Origin: a virus
Virus record (IMG/VR): IMGVR_UViG_3300018080_000142
Span: 29,680-93,679 of that record
Direction: 5' to 3' (one strand)
DNA length: 64,000 bases
The translations under genes and the position numbers were made by a program. This document shows, in pieces, positions 1 to 8,485 of this stretch. How positions within the stretch are numbered: the first letter of the stretch is position 1; every line of letters starts with the position of its first letter. The notes under the pieces are model-generated. The model made no database searches. It was given only the letters and a program-made list of their open reading frames with translations, and had not been told where the DNA came from.

Positions 1-203
1 TCACCTTTTTCCTCGTTGAAAACAGCCTTGAACTTCGGAAGCTCCCAGGTCAGGAAAATTCGGTGTACATGACCTTGCAGCTGACCTTGATAGATGTTCG
101 GAACAGTTCCAATATCGATGAGAGAGTAACATCTTGCAACAGTCGTACTTGGTTCAGGCAGTTTTACGGCTTTAAAGTTTCCAGATGATGTTGCTTTTAC
201 CAT
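1..203 (-). CDS. Phage protein of recombination-type operon, C-terminus cut off
   Basis: The frame opens at ATG (complement of 201-203) and runs off the window edge, giving about 67 residues. It begins MVKATSSGNFK, passes through VARCYSLIDIGT and reaches an LTWELP segment. This pattern resembles a widespread phage protein found beside RecT/Erf-type recombination genes, sometimes suspected to bind single-stranded DNA; that recollection is not tested here. It is the last gene visible in the leftward operon and follows the basic HU-like gene across an AT-rich gap (204-288). The function is unproven. Confidence 0.6.
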   Translation of the reverse strand, partial: MVKATSSGNFKAVKLPEPSTTVARCYSLIDIGTVPNIYQGQLQGHVHRIFLTWELPKFKAVFNEEKG

Positions 204-288
204 GATTAAAAATGTTTAAAAATTAATAATAGAGATTTATAAAAAATATAATTTCTGAATGACCGTAAAGTTAATGAAAAATCACGAC

Positions 289-654
289 TTAACCTTGAGA
301 TTCAATACGTTTACGCCATTCTTCATATCGTTTTGCCTCACGAATTTTCCGCAGTTCCTTCCTTCTTCGCCTTTTCCTGAAATTGTGACGCTTCTTAATA
401 ACTATGCGGTGGTTATAAGCTTTTTTTCGGACCTTGAGTGGAAGTCTGAAATAACCCACGCCTTTTACATAACAATTTATTCCTATCCTGAAGTACCAGC
501 CTATGCCATAGCTGGAAAAAAACAGCCTCACGACCTTTTCAATATGGTCGTGAGACATGCGGATATTCTGCTCGTTGAGATCCTTGCGGATCTGAGCGAT
601 AATCCCGTGGTGCGTTTTGGGACCTTTGTAGTCTTTTATCTTACCTGCTGACAT
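289..654 (-). CDS. Small very basic protein, possibly HU/IHF-like
   Basis: The 121-residue protein is extremely rich in Lys and Arg, with a C-terminal third containing runs such as KKRHNFRKRRRRKELRK. The middle has a GVGYFRLPLKVRKKA stretch resembling the beta-arm GFGTF(K/R) signature of HU/IHF proteins, preceded by a helix-rich segment. That would suit a nucleoid-like DNA-binding protein of a large phage. I chose the ATG at 654 over 675 because an AGGA sits just upstream and the overlap with the preceding gene shrinks. The HU assignment is a weak pattern match; any basic nucleic-acid-binding protein would fit. Confidence 0.5.
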   Translation of the reverse strand: MSAGKIKDYKGPKTHHGIIAQIRKDLNEQNIRMSHDHIEKVVRLFFSSYGIGWYFRIGINCYVKGVGYFRLPLKVRKKAYNHRIVIKKRHNFRKRRRRKELRKIREAKRYEEWRKRIESQG

Positions 655-1711
655 AGGAATCCTCGTAGAAAACATTCATGCCATCGATGATGACTTCTCC
701 ATCTTCCAGCTTCTGCTTAACTATTTCATCATTGGCTTTTATCCATTCCCTTACCGCTGTTTCATCAAGCGTCAGGAACTTTCGCGGAACTTTCGCGAAA
801 TCATACACATCGAACTTGATATTCTTCCTGATGCCTTTCCTAGCTTCCTTGATTTCTTTCTCACTACCCTTAATTTCCTTTTCAGTCTCAGCATCAATCT
901 TTTTCTTCATTTCCTCGCTTGTCTTGGCTGAATCTGATTCGGCTTTTGTTCTGGCAGTCATTATACCGGCCATTGCATCTTCACGGGATTCTTCAGACTC
1001 GCTCTCAGTAAGTAGAAGATTGGCTTTATGTTCGGCCAGGAGATTCTTTACATCCTGTACCATCTGCTCATAGGATTCTCTGTAATGAATGAACTCGTCA
1101 GGCTTTGGAATATTTTTGTCTATGATTGTGCTGAGAATTTCACAATCAGCTGATTTAAGGCATCCACGGGATGTTTTGGCCTGACCTGTCTTGTCATTCC
1201 AATTCCCACCATATATCCTGGCCGTAAGCTGACTGCGGATCCTGATTATCCTATCGGATTCTTCATTTTTTTCCTTGGCCTTCTTCTCTGCTTCTTTTGC
1301 CACCTTCTCAGCCTCGATCTTTGCGGCGGCAGCCTGGATCTTCTTGTAATTGGTGATGGCTGATCCGATAGCTGATTTCACTTCCTCGAGAGGTTTACTC
1401 AGAGTTTTTGCAAACTCATCGATCATCTTACTGGCTTTGTAATACGGATCTTTACGTAGCTTCCTGACCTTCTCAATGTTTCTCAGGATTTCGTTCAGCT
1501 CAGAGATATTATTCTCGGCTATAACGAGGGAATCATCGGTTTCAACAGCGATTTTGGCTGCATACTGTTCGAAATGTTTGATCTTGGTATCGATCTCAAT
1601 GAACAGTTTCTTTACCTGGATCGGTTTGAGCAATGACTCTCCTTCTTCCAGGATTTCTTGAGTTTGAACATCCTTTACGTCAGGATCCTCAGTTTTGTTA
1701 TTTGCTTTCAT
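641..1711 (-). CDS. Coiled-coil phage protein, DUF1351-like
   Basis: The product has 356 residues. The first two thirds are highly charged and alpha-helical, with heptad-like KxxEAEKVAKEAEKKAKEK runs. The C-terminus (about 300-356) reads like FDVYDFAKVPRKFLTLDE followed by WIKANDEIVK. That ending is typical of phage coiled-coil proteins encoded beside recombinases, including proteins annotated DUF1351. The role is unknown; it is probably an accessory to the recombination or replication genes in the same operon. It abuts the next upstream gene without a gap (stop 641, start 1711, neighbour ends 1712). Confidence 0.7.
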   Translation of the reverse strand: MKANNKTEDPDVKDVQTQEILEEGESLLKPIQVKKLFIEIDTKIKHFEQYAAKIAVETDDSLVIAENNISELNEILRNIEKVRKLRKDPYYKASKMIDEFAKTLSKPLEEVKSAIGSAITNYKKIQAAAAKIEAEKVAKEAEKKAKEKNEESDRIIRIRSQLTARIYGGNWNDKTGQAKTSRGCLKSADCEILSTIIDKNIPKPDEFIHYRESYEQMVQDVKNLLAEHKANLLLTESESEESREDAMAGIMTARTKAESDSAKTSEEMKKKIDAETEKEIKGSEKEIKEARKGIRKNIKFDVYDFAKVPRKFLTLDETAVREWIKANDEIVKQKLEDGEVIIDGMNVFYEDSYVSR

Positions 1712-1948
1712 TCAGTCCTCCACTATTTTAGAATTATCAAGTAATATTTTCATAACCCTGCGCCTGGCTGCCTTACTTGGATAAGTCAGCGTGGCAGAGT
1801 ATTTGTGCCACTCAGGTTGAACTCTTGTCTTGGCCCAGATTTCATAACCTGTCTTTTTATCTGCTCCGGACCCTATCGGATGCAGGTCACGCTCCCGGAT
1901 TATTACCCATCCGGCATCGGTAAGCTTTTTTTGATCAGTTGCATTCAT
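1712..1948 (-). CDS. Hypothetical protein, 78 aa
   Basis: I do not recognise this 78-residue protein. It starts MNATDQKKLTDAGWVIIRERD, contains aromatic-rich alternating segments (GYEIWAKTR, WHKYSATLTYPS) and ends in a basic helix with RRRVMKILLD. The start overlaps the upstream gene's stop by ATGA, indicating translational coupling in the leftward operon. Confidence 0.6.
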   Translation of the reverse strand: MNATDQKKLTDAGWVIIRERDLHPIGSGADKKTGYEIWAKTRVQPEWHKYSATLTYPSKAARRRVMKILLDNSKIVED

Positions 1949-2178
1949 GGTGATGTTTTTATTAATCGTTCAAGATAATCTTCTATATCATCAACAGATG
2001 TTGATTTTGTTTTTTCAACATAAACTTCAATATCACCGTCAGCATTTTTATCAAAACGATACCAGTTTATCCTATAATAGAACTGATCCGCCAGTTCTTT
2101 TGCCTTCTCTATGTCCTCAGCTTCAATTACTATGGACATTCTCTGGGTATACTTAACTTCTACGTCAAATGTTTTCAT
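1945..2178 (-). CDS. Small acidic protein, possibly DpnD/PcfM-like
   Basis: This 77-residue protein has an N-terminal pattern FDVEVKYTQRMSIVIEAEDIEKAKELA. It reads as a beta-strand pair followed by a helix in the style of the DpnD/PcfM small-protein family (strand with alternating hydrophobics, then an EAEDxEEA helix). The family match is by eye and weak. It overlaps its downstream neighbour by 4 nt. Confidence 0.6.
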   Translation of the reverse strand: MKTFDVEVKYTQRMSIVIEAEDIEKAKELADQFYYRINWYRFDKNADGDIEVYVEKTKSTSVDDIEDYLERLIKTSP

Positions 2179-2180
2179 AA

Positions 2181-2408
2181 TTAAAATGCATTCAAGTCTT
2201 GTTTTGGTAATTCTTCAAGTTTCTCCATTTCCCAATCCTCCCTTGTGCTATTTAGCTCATTGAGATTCATGTAATACAGGTTAGGACTGATCATCAATCC
2301 ACAATGGGCGCACTCATGACTAACGGTAGAAACCGGTTTGCTGTCGCTATACGAATTCATCGCTTGACCACAGTTCGGGCATTTTTCTGAATAACTATGT
2401 CCACTCAT
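2181..2408 (-). CDS. Zinc-ribbon protein, 75 aa
   Basis: Two CxxC knuckles, CPNCG near residue 10 and CAHCG near residue 33, predict one structural zinc ribbon; the rest is short and acidic. Such mini zinc ribbons are common in phage early operons and may bind nucleic acid or host proteins. The gene is preceded, 26 bp before its ATG, by the recurring AATTATTTTC motif, so it may start a transcription unit. Confidence 0.7.
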   Translation of the reverse strand: MSGHSYSEKCPNCGQAMNSYSDSKPVSTVSHECAHCGLMISPNLYYMNLNELNSTREDWEMEKLEELPKQDLNAF

Positions 2409-2433
2409 AATAAATAGTTTAATGATTTGGGAT

Positions 2434-2445
2434 GAAAATAATTTC
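2434..2445 (-). promoter_or_regulatory. Recurring AATTATTTTC intergenic motif
   Basis: On the minus strand this reads GAAATTATTTTC. It lies just after the primase-helicase stop and 26 bp before the ATG at 2408. Near-identical copies precede other leftward genes (7477, 11685, 13147, 13699, 20756), always on the same strand. A promoter element or conserved leader is the likely role. Confidence 0.45.
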
Positions 2446-2447
2446 AG

Positions 2448-4349
2448 TTAAAATCCTTCAAATATGGATCCCTGGTTACCGTCCATGTATGATACAAATG
2501 GAAACCTTGTGAACTTGGAATTCTCATCCTTGGGATCCTCACGTTCATAGATCCTCCTGGACAGCCGGTCATACCTGAATATAGGATAATTGGTCTCATT
2601 CGTTGTTTCCCCGCCACGCTGCTTATTACGCATCGCCTGAACATGAAATCCAACCTTGTCAGATAGCCATTCATTGCTTTTCTCCTGGTGAACACACACT
2701 ATAGCATTGGCTTTGGACCACCATCTCTGGCCACCGGTTAGCAGTGCATGTGACGGCGGTTTGTCAAGATCTCCGGAATCCTTTATCGTCTTAGGATGAT
2801 GGCAAATGAGATTTATGAGCTTATACTTCGTGTTGAGCCTCCCTTCAAAATTCAGCTGTTGCTCAATATAATGGTCAACATCGGTAAATCTATGGTTCAG
2901 TGCAGACCAGGGATCTGTCAGGAAACCTGTGATACCATGCTGTTTGATCATCTGTCTTTTAATTTCCCGCAGTTCTTCAGGAGTATACCCTTCTTCACGG
3001 TCAACAAAGAAAAAATACTTGTCAATAAAGCTTCTCCACGTTTCACGCATCTCATCATAAGTGGCTCTCTTGCTGTAACCAGGTTCAACAGGCTTGTTGA
3101 TAAGTATTGAAACCATTATTTCTATCAAATCTGCCGGCGGGTAGTTCTCCGGGCAGTAAATCCCCCATTTCCATTTATATTTTACGGCAGAAATAAGCAT
3201 CAACACCAGGGCAAACGATGTCTTACCCTGTTTTGGAAATCCGTTTATAACGATTGTCCATCCTCTTATCCATTTGAAAAACGGATCCAATGATGCAAAG
3301 CCTGTCTCTACTCCTGATGTTTTACCTTCGTGATAATTTTTATGGATCTCATCCTCATGATCCGAAGCGATAGTAACACCTTCGATCGGGAATACCTTTG
3401 CATTTTCAATGGTTCCTGCCAGCAATGCCTTGCCACGCTTTATCAAAAGTTCATTGGGATCATTTATAGGTTTACCATCATTATCCTTGTAGTCACCGAA
3501 TCTGATATACTTGCATCTTTCGAAGCCTAGCCTCCTGGCAAGTTCCTGCCTAAGTTTTACTCCTGGTGGATCATCATCCGTAGCAATGTAAAACATCTCA
3601 ATATCTTTAAGATCATCCAGAACAGGATCCAGGTAGTCCAGATTGATGCTGCTCATAATCCTTATCTTACCGGTCTCAATGTAATATTTCTTCTCATCAT
3701 CGGTTATGGACGCTCCATTCGGAACAGATATCACCGGTGTTATTCCTGCTTCATGATATGCCAGGACATCGTTCTCACCTTCGGTTATTACTGCCCATTT
3801 CGAACCTTTGATACTGTCGATATTGTACGGGATCAGGCTTGCACCCGGTATCATTTTGAAATTCTTAACAGGATCCCGGAACTTAATGTTCACAAGAACA
3901 TCATCCTTTTTGTACTTATAGTTGATGCATTTCTTGGTTACCCATTTACCTTGCAGGTGTTCTTCACCAGGGGAAATTCTGTTCAGCAGTATTGATTCAC
4001 TGTTCATTGAAATATCGAAATGACGCAATGTACTGACACTGATTTTTCTTTTTTCCCAGAACCACTTCACAACCGGGTCGCTTATCGGCAGGTAGTCATA
4101 ATTCTTCAGGACAGGTTTAATCTTTGCGCGGGACAGATATTCCTCAGTAAGAACATATCCGGATTCCTTACAATGATTACATCTCCACGGCATAGGATCC
4201 TTACCAAGATTTACTGCAAACTTTTTTTCCTTGTGATGTTCCGGCTTCCTGGTTGGAGTACAGATCGGGCAGGTGATATAATGCTCACCATTTCCGGACA
4301 AAGGGATATTAATCTCAAATATCCCCTTGCTGGTCGCTATCTTGCTCAT
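2448..4349 (-). CDS. Bifunctional primase-helicase (T7 gp4-like / DnaB-type)
   Basis: The protein has 633 residues, similar in size to T7 gp4-type primase-helicases. An N-terminal zinc-binding domain carries CPIC (27-30) and WRCNHC (57-60). A TOPRIM-like region follows, with VITEGENDVLAY and, further on, ATDDDPPGVKL (acidic metal-binding residues). The C-terminal RecA-like domain has Walker A GFPKQGKTS and a Walker B-like TGFLTDPWSAL. It should unwind the fork and make primers for lagging-strand synthesis. It overlaps the upstream O/DnaD-like gene and sits in one operon with the SF2 helicase and DnaA-like genes. Confidence 0.9.
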   Translation of the reverse strand: MSKIATSKGIFEINIPLSGNGEHYITCPICTPTRKPEHHKEKKFAVNLGKDPMPWRCNHCKESGYVLTEEYLSRAKIKPVLKNYDYLPISDPVVKWFWEKRKISVSTLRHFDISMNSESILLNRISPGEEHLQGKWVTKKCINYKYKKDDVLVNIKFRDPVKNFKMIPGASLIPYNIDSIKGSKWAVITEGENDVLAYHEAGITPVISVPNGASITDDEKKYYIETGKIRIMSSINLDYLDPVLDDLKDIEMFYIATDDDPPGVKLRQELARRLGFERCKYIRFGDYKDNDGKPINDPNELLIKRGKALLAGTIENAKVFPIEGVTIASDHEDEIHKNYHEGKTSGVETGFASLDPFFKWIRGWTIVINGFPKQGKTSFALVLMLISAVKYKWKWGIYCPENYPPADLIEIMVSILINKPVEPGYSKRATYDEMRETWRSFIDKYFFFVDREEGYTPEELREIKRQMIKQHGITGFLTDPWSALNHRFTDVDHYIEQQLNFEGRLNTKYKLINLICHHPKTIKDSGDLDKPPSHALLTGGQRWWSKANAIVCVHQEKSNEWLSDKVGFHVQAMRNKQRGGETTNETNYPIFRYDRLSRRIYEREDPKDENSKFTRFPFVSYMDGNQGSIFEGF

Positions 4350-5010
4350 ATTGCTTTTTCCGCTGTTCTTCAGTTATGGTTTCCTTTTTGGCTTTCTCAG
4401 CTGATTTAAACCCGGCTAAAAGCTTATTCGCCTCGGACCTCCAATCAATTTCATAATACGCATTCATTGGATTCAGCCATTTATCTGCCATCATGATCCT
4501 GCGATTGAATCCTCCCTTTCGTTCCAGCTCGAGATATTCGAGGTAAGCATTTCTTTGGCTTGTCAGGAATTCGCGGGAATATCCTTTTCTGACCTTGATA
4601 TAATTGCTTAATGCTCTTTTCTTGGATCCAGGCCAGATTACCTTCCTTTGCCCATCAATCAGCTTTGTCCAGAAAGCATTCTCAAATTCAACTTCGATAT
4701 CTGCAAATGCACTCTCCCACATAGTAGTGATCTTAGGTATCGGAGTATTTTCCGGGTATATGAAACCTTTATCGACCAGGTCATGCAATAATGCTTCTTG
4801 CTGATCCGGGGTGAAGCCGGTTTTCCGGTAGGTTTCGATAACATCGACCTCCTTTTTGTTTTGAACGCAACGATAGATATAATCCATCAGAACGTATGCA
4901 CTGCAGTTCAATCCCATATTGACCCTTGCAGAATGGTTGATGGTGGTAGAACCAACTATTGTCGGTTTGCCTACCTTGAATTCATTTACTTTTTTTGCCA
5001 TTTTCTTCAT
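4315..5010 (-). CDS. Replication initiation / helicase-loader-like protein
   Basis: The 231-residue protein has an N-terminal segment with winged-helix character (MGLNCSAYVLMDYIYRC, then a recognition-like helix TPDQQEALLHDLVDKGFIYP). The C-terminal half is basic and helical, ending in a charged tail. A wHTH plus tail lying directly before a primase-helicase is the layout of phage O-like or DnaD-like initiators that bring the helicase to the origin. The start is ambiguous: ATG at 5010 or 5001, both inside the 3' end of the upstream gene. An upstream extension to 5100 would overlap that gene much further and is unlikely. Confidence 0.65.
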   Translation of the reverse strand: MKKMAKKVNEFKVGKPTIVGSTTINHSARVNMGLNCSAYVLMDYIYRCVQNKKEVDVIETYRKTGFTPDQQEALLHDLVDKGFIYPENTPIPKITTMWESAFADIEVEFENAFWTKLIDGQRKVIWPGSKKRALSNYIKVRKGYSREFLTSQRNAYLEYLELERKGGFNRRIMMADKWLNPMNAYYEIDWRSEANKLLAGFKSAEKAKKETITEEQRKKQYEQDSDQQGDI

Positions 5011-5359
5011 TGTTGATTTCAGAAGAAGGTAATTTCCAGTTAACCATGTCAACAGTCTTTGTACTCTTACGGAATATCTCAACGTTGGTATTGACATCAA
5101 CGGCTATTATCCAGTTTTCGGAGTGATCGCCGTGATACTCATAGAATGGAAGAAATATTTCATCCTTCCTTGGTTCGACAAAATATAACTTATCACCAGC
5201 AATTGATGTGAATGAAGCTATTTCATTGCGCTGGTCAACATGGTTATGCCATGTCTTTAGTTCAATCTTCTCACCTTTTTTCAGGTGTTCATCGACACGT
5301 TTTCTTGCTGCTTGATTCTCAAGCTTCGCAACTTTCGGGTTCATTTTTCTAGTTGTCAT
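4982..5359 (-). CDS. Hypothetical protein, 125 aa
   Basis: Not recognised. It is charged, with a basic N-terminal helix (KVAKLENQAARKRVDEHLKK) followed by a beta-rich stretch containing SIAGDKLYFVEPRKDEIFLPF. It is encoded between the SF2 helicase and the initiator-like gene, overlapping both, so a replication accessory role is plausible but not shown. Confidence 0.6.
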   Translation of the reverse strand: MTTRKMNPKVAKLENQAARKRVDEHLKKGEKIELKTWHNHVDQRNEIASFTSIAGDKLYFVEPRKDEIFLPFYEYHGDHSENWIIAVDVNTNVEIFRKSTKTVDMVNWKLPSSEINNEENGKKSK

Positions 5360-6860
5360 CGCTTAACAGATTATTTTTGGTTTTATCGTCCATTGCATAT
5401 TTTTCACGGTTCTCAATAAGCCATTTGACTTTCTGGAACTGACCAAGCGTTACTTTACCGCTTACATCGTATTTCCTCTCAGCCAGCCAGCGGATCTGCC
5501 ATTCTCTTGCCGGCTGTGCAGATATCAGTTCAGAAGCCATAGCTTTCGTATATTCAATGCCTTCCTGGTACACTCCCATATCGATGATCCACTTAAGCTG
5601 TTTCTCGGTGGCCGGCTCAAGCATTTTCTCAGAATTCCACGGTCTCACTTCCGGAAGTTTCAGAAGGTTGATCTTCTTATCGGAACCGTAGCGGATCCTC
5701 ATACGCCTCTCACGCTTTTCGCGTTCCTCGAGTAATTTCTGCCGGTGTTTCTCCGGAATGAAAAGTCTTTCCTCGATCGGTTTATCTCTTTCCAGCTCCC
5801 AGGCATTTACCAGGGATAGATTACCAGAATTATCCACGAAATCAAGAACTATACAGTCCGAACTGCCTACCCTTTCCTGAAACATATCTGATTTCAGCCT
5901 TGTTCCCCGGCCGATACTCTGGATATATAGTGTCTCAGACTGCGTAGGACGCGCCATAATGATACATCCGACATCATCATGATCGAAACCCTCAGTGAGT
6001 ATGTTAACGTTTGTCAGGACGCTTATTTCACCTTTTCTAAAGCTTTCGACAATTTGTGTCCTGTTTGGGCAGCGAGTAGTATCACTAACGACAGTATCAG
6101 CATTAATCCCATTATCACGGAGAACACGACCCAGATTATACGCATGATCAATGTCCACACAGTAAGCAATAGTTTGTCTATTGTCCGCATATTCCTTGTA
6201 TTTTGCAGCGATTAAAGTATTTCTTAACTCGGAATCCACCTTCTCAGAAAGCTGTTTAAGATTAAAGTCACCACCGGTTCGTTTAACCCGGCTGATATCT
6301 GCCGGTGTGCGGATCTGGTATGCTGTCAGCGGTGCTAACCAACCGTCCCGGATCCCATCCTCGATAAGATATTGAAATGTTATCTCCTGAGCAATATTTG
6401 TCAGGCTGAGACCGTCAAGCCTTTTTGGTGTAGCTGTCCAGCCGGTAGTCAGTTTCGGTTCAAAATGCCTTACTGATTTCAGGTAAGATGGAGAGACATA
6501 ATGATGTGCCTCGTCTATGATGAGCAATTCAAATTCTCTCGGATCTATCTTGTCCAGCCGGTTATAAATGGTCTGAACAGATGCCACGACAATTTTCTTT
6601 TCGACTTCGAATACCGGTCCTTTTATTATGCCCACATTCATAGGCCAGTACTGCTCAATCTCATGGTAAGCCTGCATGATAAGTTCTTCCCGGTGTGCCA
6701 GGAACATAGTTCTCTTGAAATGCTTTGCGAGGTCAACGGCTTGCATGCGCTTACCGGTCCCGGTAGCCTGCACGATCAGCTGCTTATTGATCCCGTTATC
6801 GTATTTTTCCTTTATTGCCTGCTTGCATGCAATCTGGTAAGGTCGCCAGCGTATATTCAT
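5349..6860 (-). CDS. SF2 DEAD/DEAH-box helicase
   Basis: The protein has 503 residues. Motif I reads QATGTGKRM (about 30-38), motif II DEAH (about 115), motif III TATPKR (about 140). Motifs V and VI are ILTEGFDHDDVG and QSIGRGTR. This is the RecQ/RadD/UvsW-like superfamily 2 arrangement; phage members act in replication restart or remodelling of recombination intermediates. Lys is followed by Arg rather than the common Thr/Ser in motif I, a small deviation. A C-terminal extension of about 130 residues has no motif I recognise. It overlaps the downstream gene and is 3 nt from the upstream gene. Confidence 0.9.
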   Translation of the reverse strand: MNIRWRPYQIACKQAIKEKYDNGINKQLIVQATGTGKRMQAVDLAKHFKRTMFLAHREELIMQAYHEIEQYWPMNVGIIKGPVFEVEKKIVVASVQTIYNRLDKIDPREFELLIIDEAHHYVSPSYLKSVRHFEPKLTTGWTATPKRLDGLSLTNIAQEITFQYLIEDGIRDGWLAPLTAYQIRTPADISRVKRTGGDFNLKQLSEKVDSELRNTLIAAKYKEYADNRQTIAYCVDIDHAYNLGRVLRDNGINADTVVSDTTRCPNRTQIVESFRKGEISVLTNVNILTEGFDHDDVGCIIMARPTQSETLYIQSIGRGTRLKSDMFQERVGSSDCIVLDFVDNSGNLSLVNAWELERDKPIEERLFIPEKHRQKLLEEREKRERRMRIRYGSDKKINLLKLPEVRPWNSEKMLEPATEKQLKWIIDMGVYQEGIEYTKAMASELISAQPAREWQIRWLAERKYDVSGKVTLGQFQKVKWLIENREKYAMDDKTKNNLLSDDN

Positions 6861-6863
6861 AGA

Positions 6864-7451
6864 TCAGAAATTTGTAGGTAATTTTTCGCTTACCTGTTCG
6901 GCAGGTACTTCTTCGTATTCAGCATCGTCAGCCCTCATCTTATTAAACTCACTTTTTAGCATAAAGCGCGTATGAGCCTCACATTTATTGCACCAATTAT
7001 CATCAGAATCGCCTGTTTCGTAAAGTTCGATAACATTGTTGCTATTAGGATCCACCCATGCCTTAGTTTGGATGTTAATGCCTCCGCATTGCTCACAAAC
7101 CAAAAGAGTATCATCTATGTTTGTGATATAATTTTCCAGGGCAAGTTTCATTTCAAAGATATGCCCGCGAAACTTCCTGTCTACATCTATGTAACCTTGG
7201 GTTACCTTGTCTGCATGAAGAACGGTTGCATGATCTTTCATGCCGAAGGTCTCGCCGATCTTGGATGTACTGCAGTTCGTCATTAACCTTGCAAAGTACA
7301 TACATATCTGTCTTGCTTGTACAACTTCACGCCTTCTGGTTTTTATCATGATCATCCCTTCGGATACGCCAGTGAATTTACTCACTGTCTTAAGAATTCT
7401 GTCCAGAAATTCCGGACCTTGTAAGTCATTTCTCAAAATTACTTGTGCCAT
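6864..7451 (-). CDS. DnaA domain IV protein fused to a zinc ribbon
   Basis: The protein has 195 residues. Residues 40-82 read RREVVQARQICMYFARLMT followed by IGETFGMKDHATVLHA. This is the origin-binding signature of bacterial DnaA domain IV (helix-turn-helix plus the (G/K)DHxTVxHA loop). No AAA+ ATPase domain is present. The second half carries CEQC (119-122) and a WCNKC knuckle, a zinc ribbon. It may bind DnaA-box-like sequences in phage or host DNA, either as an initiator remnant or as a competitor of host DnaA. The recurring AATTATTTTC motif lies 26 bp before the ATG. Confidence 0.8.
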   Translation of the reverse strand: MAQVILRNDLQGPEFLDRILKTVSKFTGVSEGMIMIKTRRREVVQARQICMYFARLMTNCSTSKIGETFGMKDHATVLHADKVTQGYIDVDRKFRGHIFEMKLALENYITNIDDTLLVCEQCGGINIQTKAWVDPNSNNVIELYETGDSDDNWCNKCEAHTRFMLKSEFNKMRADDAEYEEVPAEQVSEKLPTNF

Positions 7452-7476
7452 AATTCTCTTTTATTTGGTTTAAGAA

Positions 7477-7486
7477 GAAAATAATT
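7477..7486 (-). promoter_or_regulatory. Recurring AATTATTTTC intergenic motif
   Basis: Minus-strand AATTATTTTC, 26 bp upstream of the DnaA-like gene start at 7451. It follows directly after the 7490-7553 hairpin, so a terminator tail and a promoter or leader element overlap here. Confidence 0.45.
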
Positions 7487-7489
7487 AAA

Positions 7490-7553
7490 GGGCAGGCATA
7501 TCAACGATCAAACAGTCCTCGGCTATTTTTTCATTAATTATCTATGCCTGCCC
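7490..7553 (-). terminator. Long-loop hairpin, probable terminator
   Basis: Perfect 11-bp arms GGGCAGGCATA and TATGCCTGCCC (7490-7500 and 7543-7553) enclose 42 nt. On the minus strand they are followed by a T-rich TTTAATTATTTTC. The 5' arm on that strand overlaps the last codons of the nuclease gene ending at 7534. The unusually long loop distinguishes it from a simple intrinsic terminator. Confidence 0.5.
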
Positions 7554-8154
7554 TCGTTAAAAGATATTCGTCAAGTGATTTGTACTTATAGCGAATCTTG
7601 CGTGGACCGCCACTTTTATCAGTTGTCTTGAATCTCTCTGGAAGGAATGTCGTTGGAAACAGTGCATTTGCAGGGATTATCTGCCCTTTCTTGTTAACCT
7701 GCGGATGCGTGATTATTTTTTGCACATAAATGTGGTGGATCTGGAATACCCACTTCTGATCGATGGCAAATCTTCGCCATGCATCGTTCTGATTGTAATT
7801 TCCCTTTACATCGATAACTGAATAATACAGATCACGCTCACTTGAGTAATTAGCTATTATTGGATAGCTTTTTACACTCTGGGTAAGTATATCGTTGTAA
7901 CCCACATATAGCTTCTTATGCAGTTCTTTCGACCAGTAGATCAGGAAATCTGCCTTGTATTCATGGCCGACCAGTAATTTAACGGTACGCTCCTTTGTTT
8001 TGGTCTTAAGCTGTTCTATAAAGCCTATTGTGGCTCCATCGAACAATTTAAATGATTTGGGCTGATATTTCAGGAGAGTTATGTAACCATGCTTTTTCAG
8101 TTCATCCAGCCACCAGGAAAAGTACATTTCCTCATTGCTTTCAAATTCATTCAT
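7534..8154 (-). CDS. PD-(D/E)XK-like phage endonuclease
   Basis: The protein has 206 residues. It begins MNEFESNEEMYFSWWLDELK, with an early acidic helix containing Glu8/Glu9. YKADFLIYW gives Asp69, and SVIDVKGNY gives Asp115-Val-Lys117. This is the E-D-DxK spacing of PD-(D/E)XK nucleases such as the phage DUF1064/VSR-like group. A Holliday-junction or branched-DNA nuclease in the replication operon is a reasonable role, but specificity is unknown. Its start overlaps the upstream exported-protein gene by 8 nt. Confidence 0.7.
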   Translation of the reverse strand: MNEFESNEEMYFSWWLDELKKHGYITLLKYQPKSFKLFDGATIGFIEQLKTKTKERTVKLLVGHEYKADFLIYWSKELHKKLYVGYNDILTQSVKSYPIIANYSSERDLYYSVIDVKGNYNQNDAWRRFAIDQKWVFQIHHIYVQKIITHPQVNKKGQIIPANALFPTTFLPERFKTTDKSGGPRKIRYKYKSLDEYLLTRAGIDN

Positions 8155-8437
8155 TCCCTAAAAGTTCATTGATTCGTTCATCCATATAATTCCTTGGTTT
8201 GATAGTAAACCTGCTCTGGAAACGCCTGGGAAAGCTATCCGGGAACCAGAGATCCTTGTTCGGTGATAGTTGATATATATGAATAAGTTCTGCCTGCTTC
8301 GTCATTGAGAAAGATTCCCAGTTCGGATACAAGCTTTTCCACTTCTTCTGAGCTTCCGCTACTGGACTGACCCCAACGGGAGCCGCGCAGTATAAACTCA
8401 TAGTAAGAAATGTAAGTAAAACCATCCATTTTCTCAT
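8147..8437 (-). CDS. Small exported protein or lipoprotein
   Basis: The 96-residue protein has an N-terminal basic MRK, a hydrophobic core (WMVLLTFLTMSLY) and a Cys at about residue 17 before AAPVG. This is a signal peptide with a poor lipobox (SLYC), so lipidation is uncertain. The mature part is short and charged. A phage-encoded envelope protein in an early operon could act in exclusion or envelope alteration, but nothing specific is visible. Confidence 0.6.
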   Translation of the reverse strand: MRKWMVLLTFLTMSLYCAAPVGVSPVAEAQKKWKSLYPNWESFSMTKQAELIHIYQLSPNKDLWFPDSFPRRFQSRFTIKPRNYMDERINELLGNE

Positions 8438-8485
8438 AGATTTTTTTTAGTTAGACATTACGATCCGGGAGTTTCCGGGAAAGAT

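Noticed and set aside
259-651. 130-aa rightward frame over the HU-like gene
   Set aside because: Antisense to a Lys/Arg-rich gene, whose complement yields Phe/Ser-rich open frames by composition alone.
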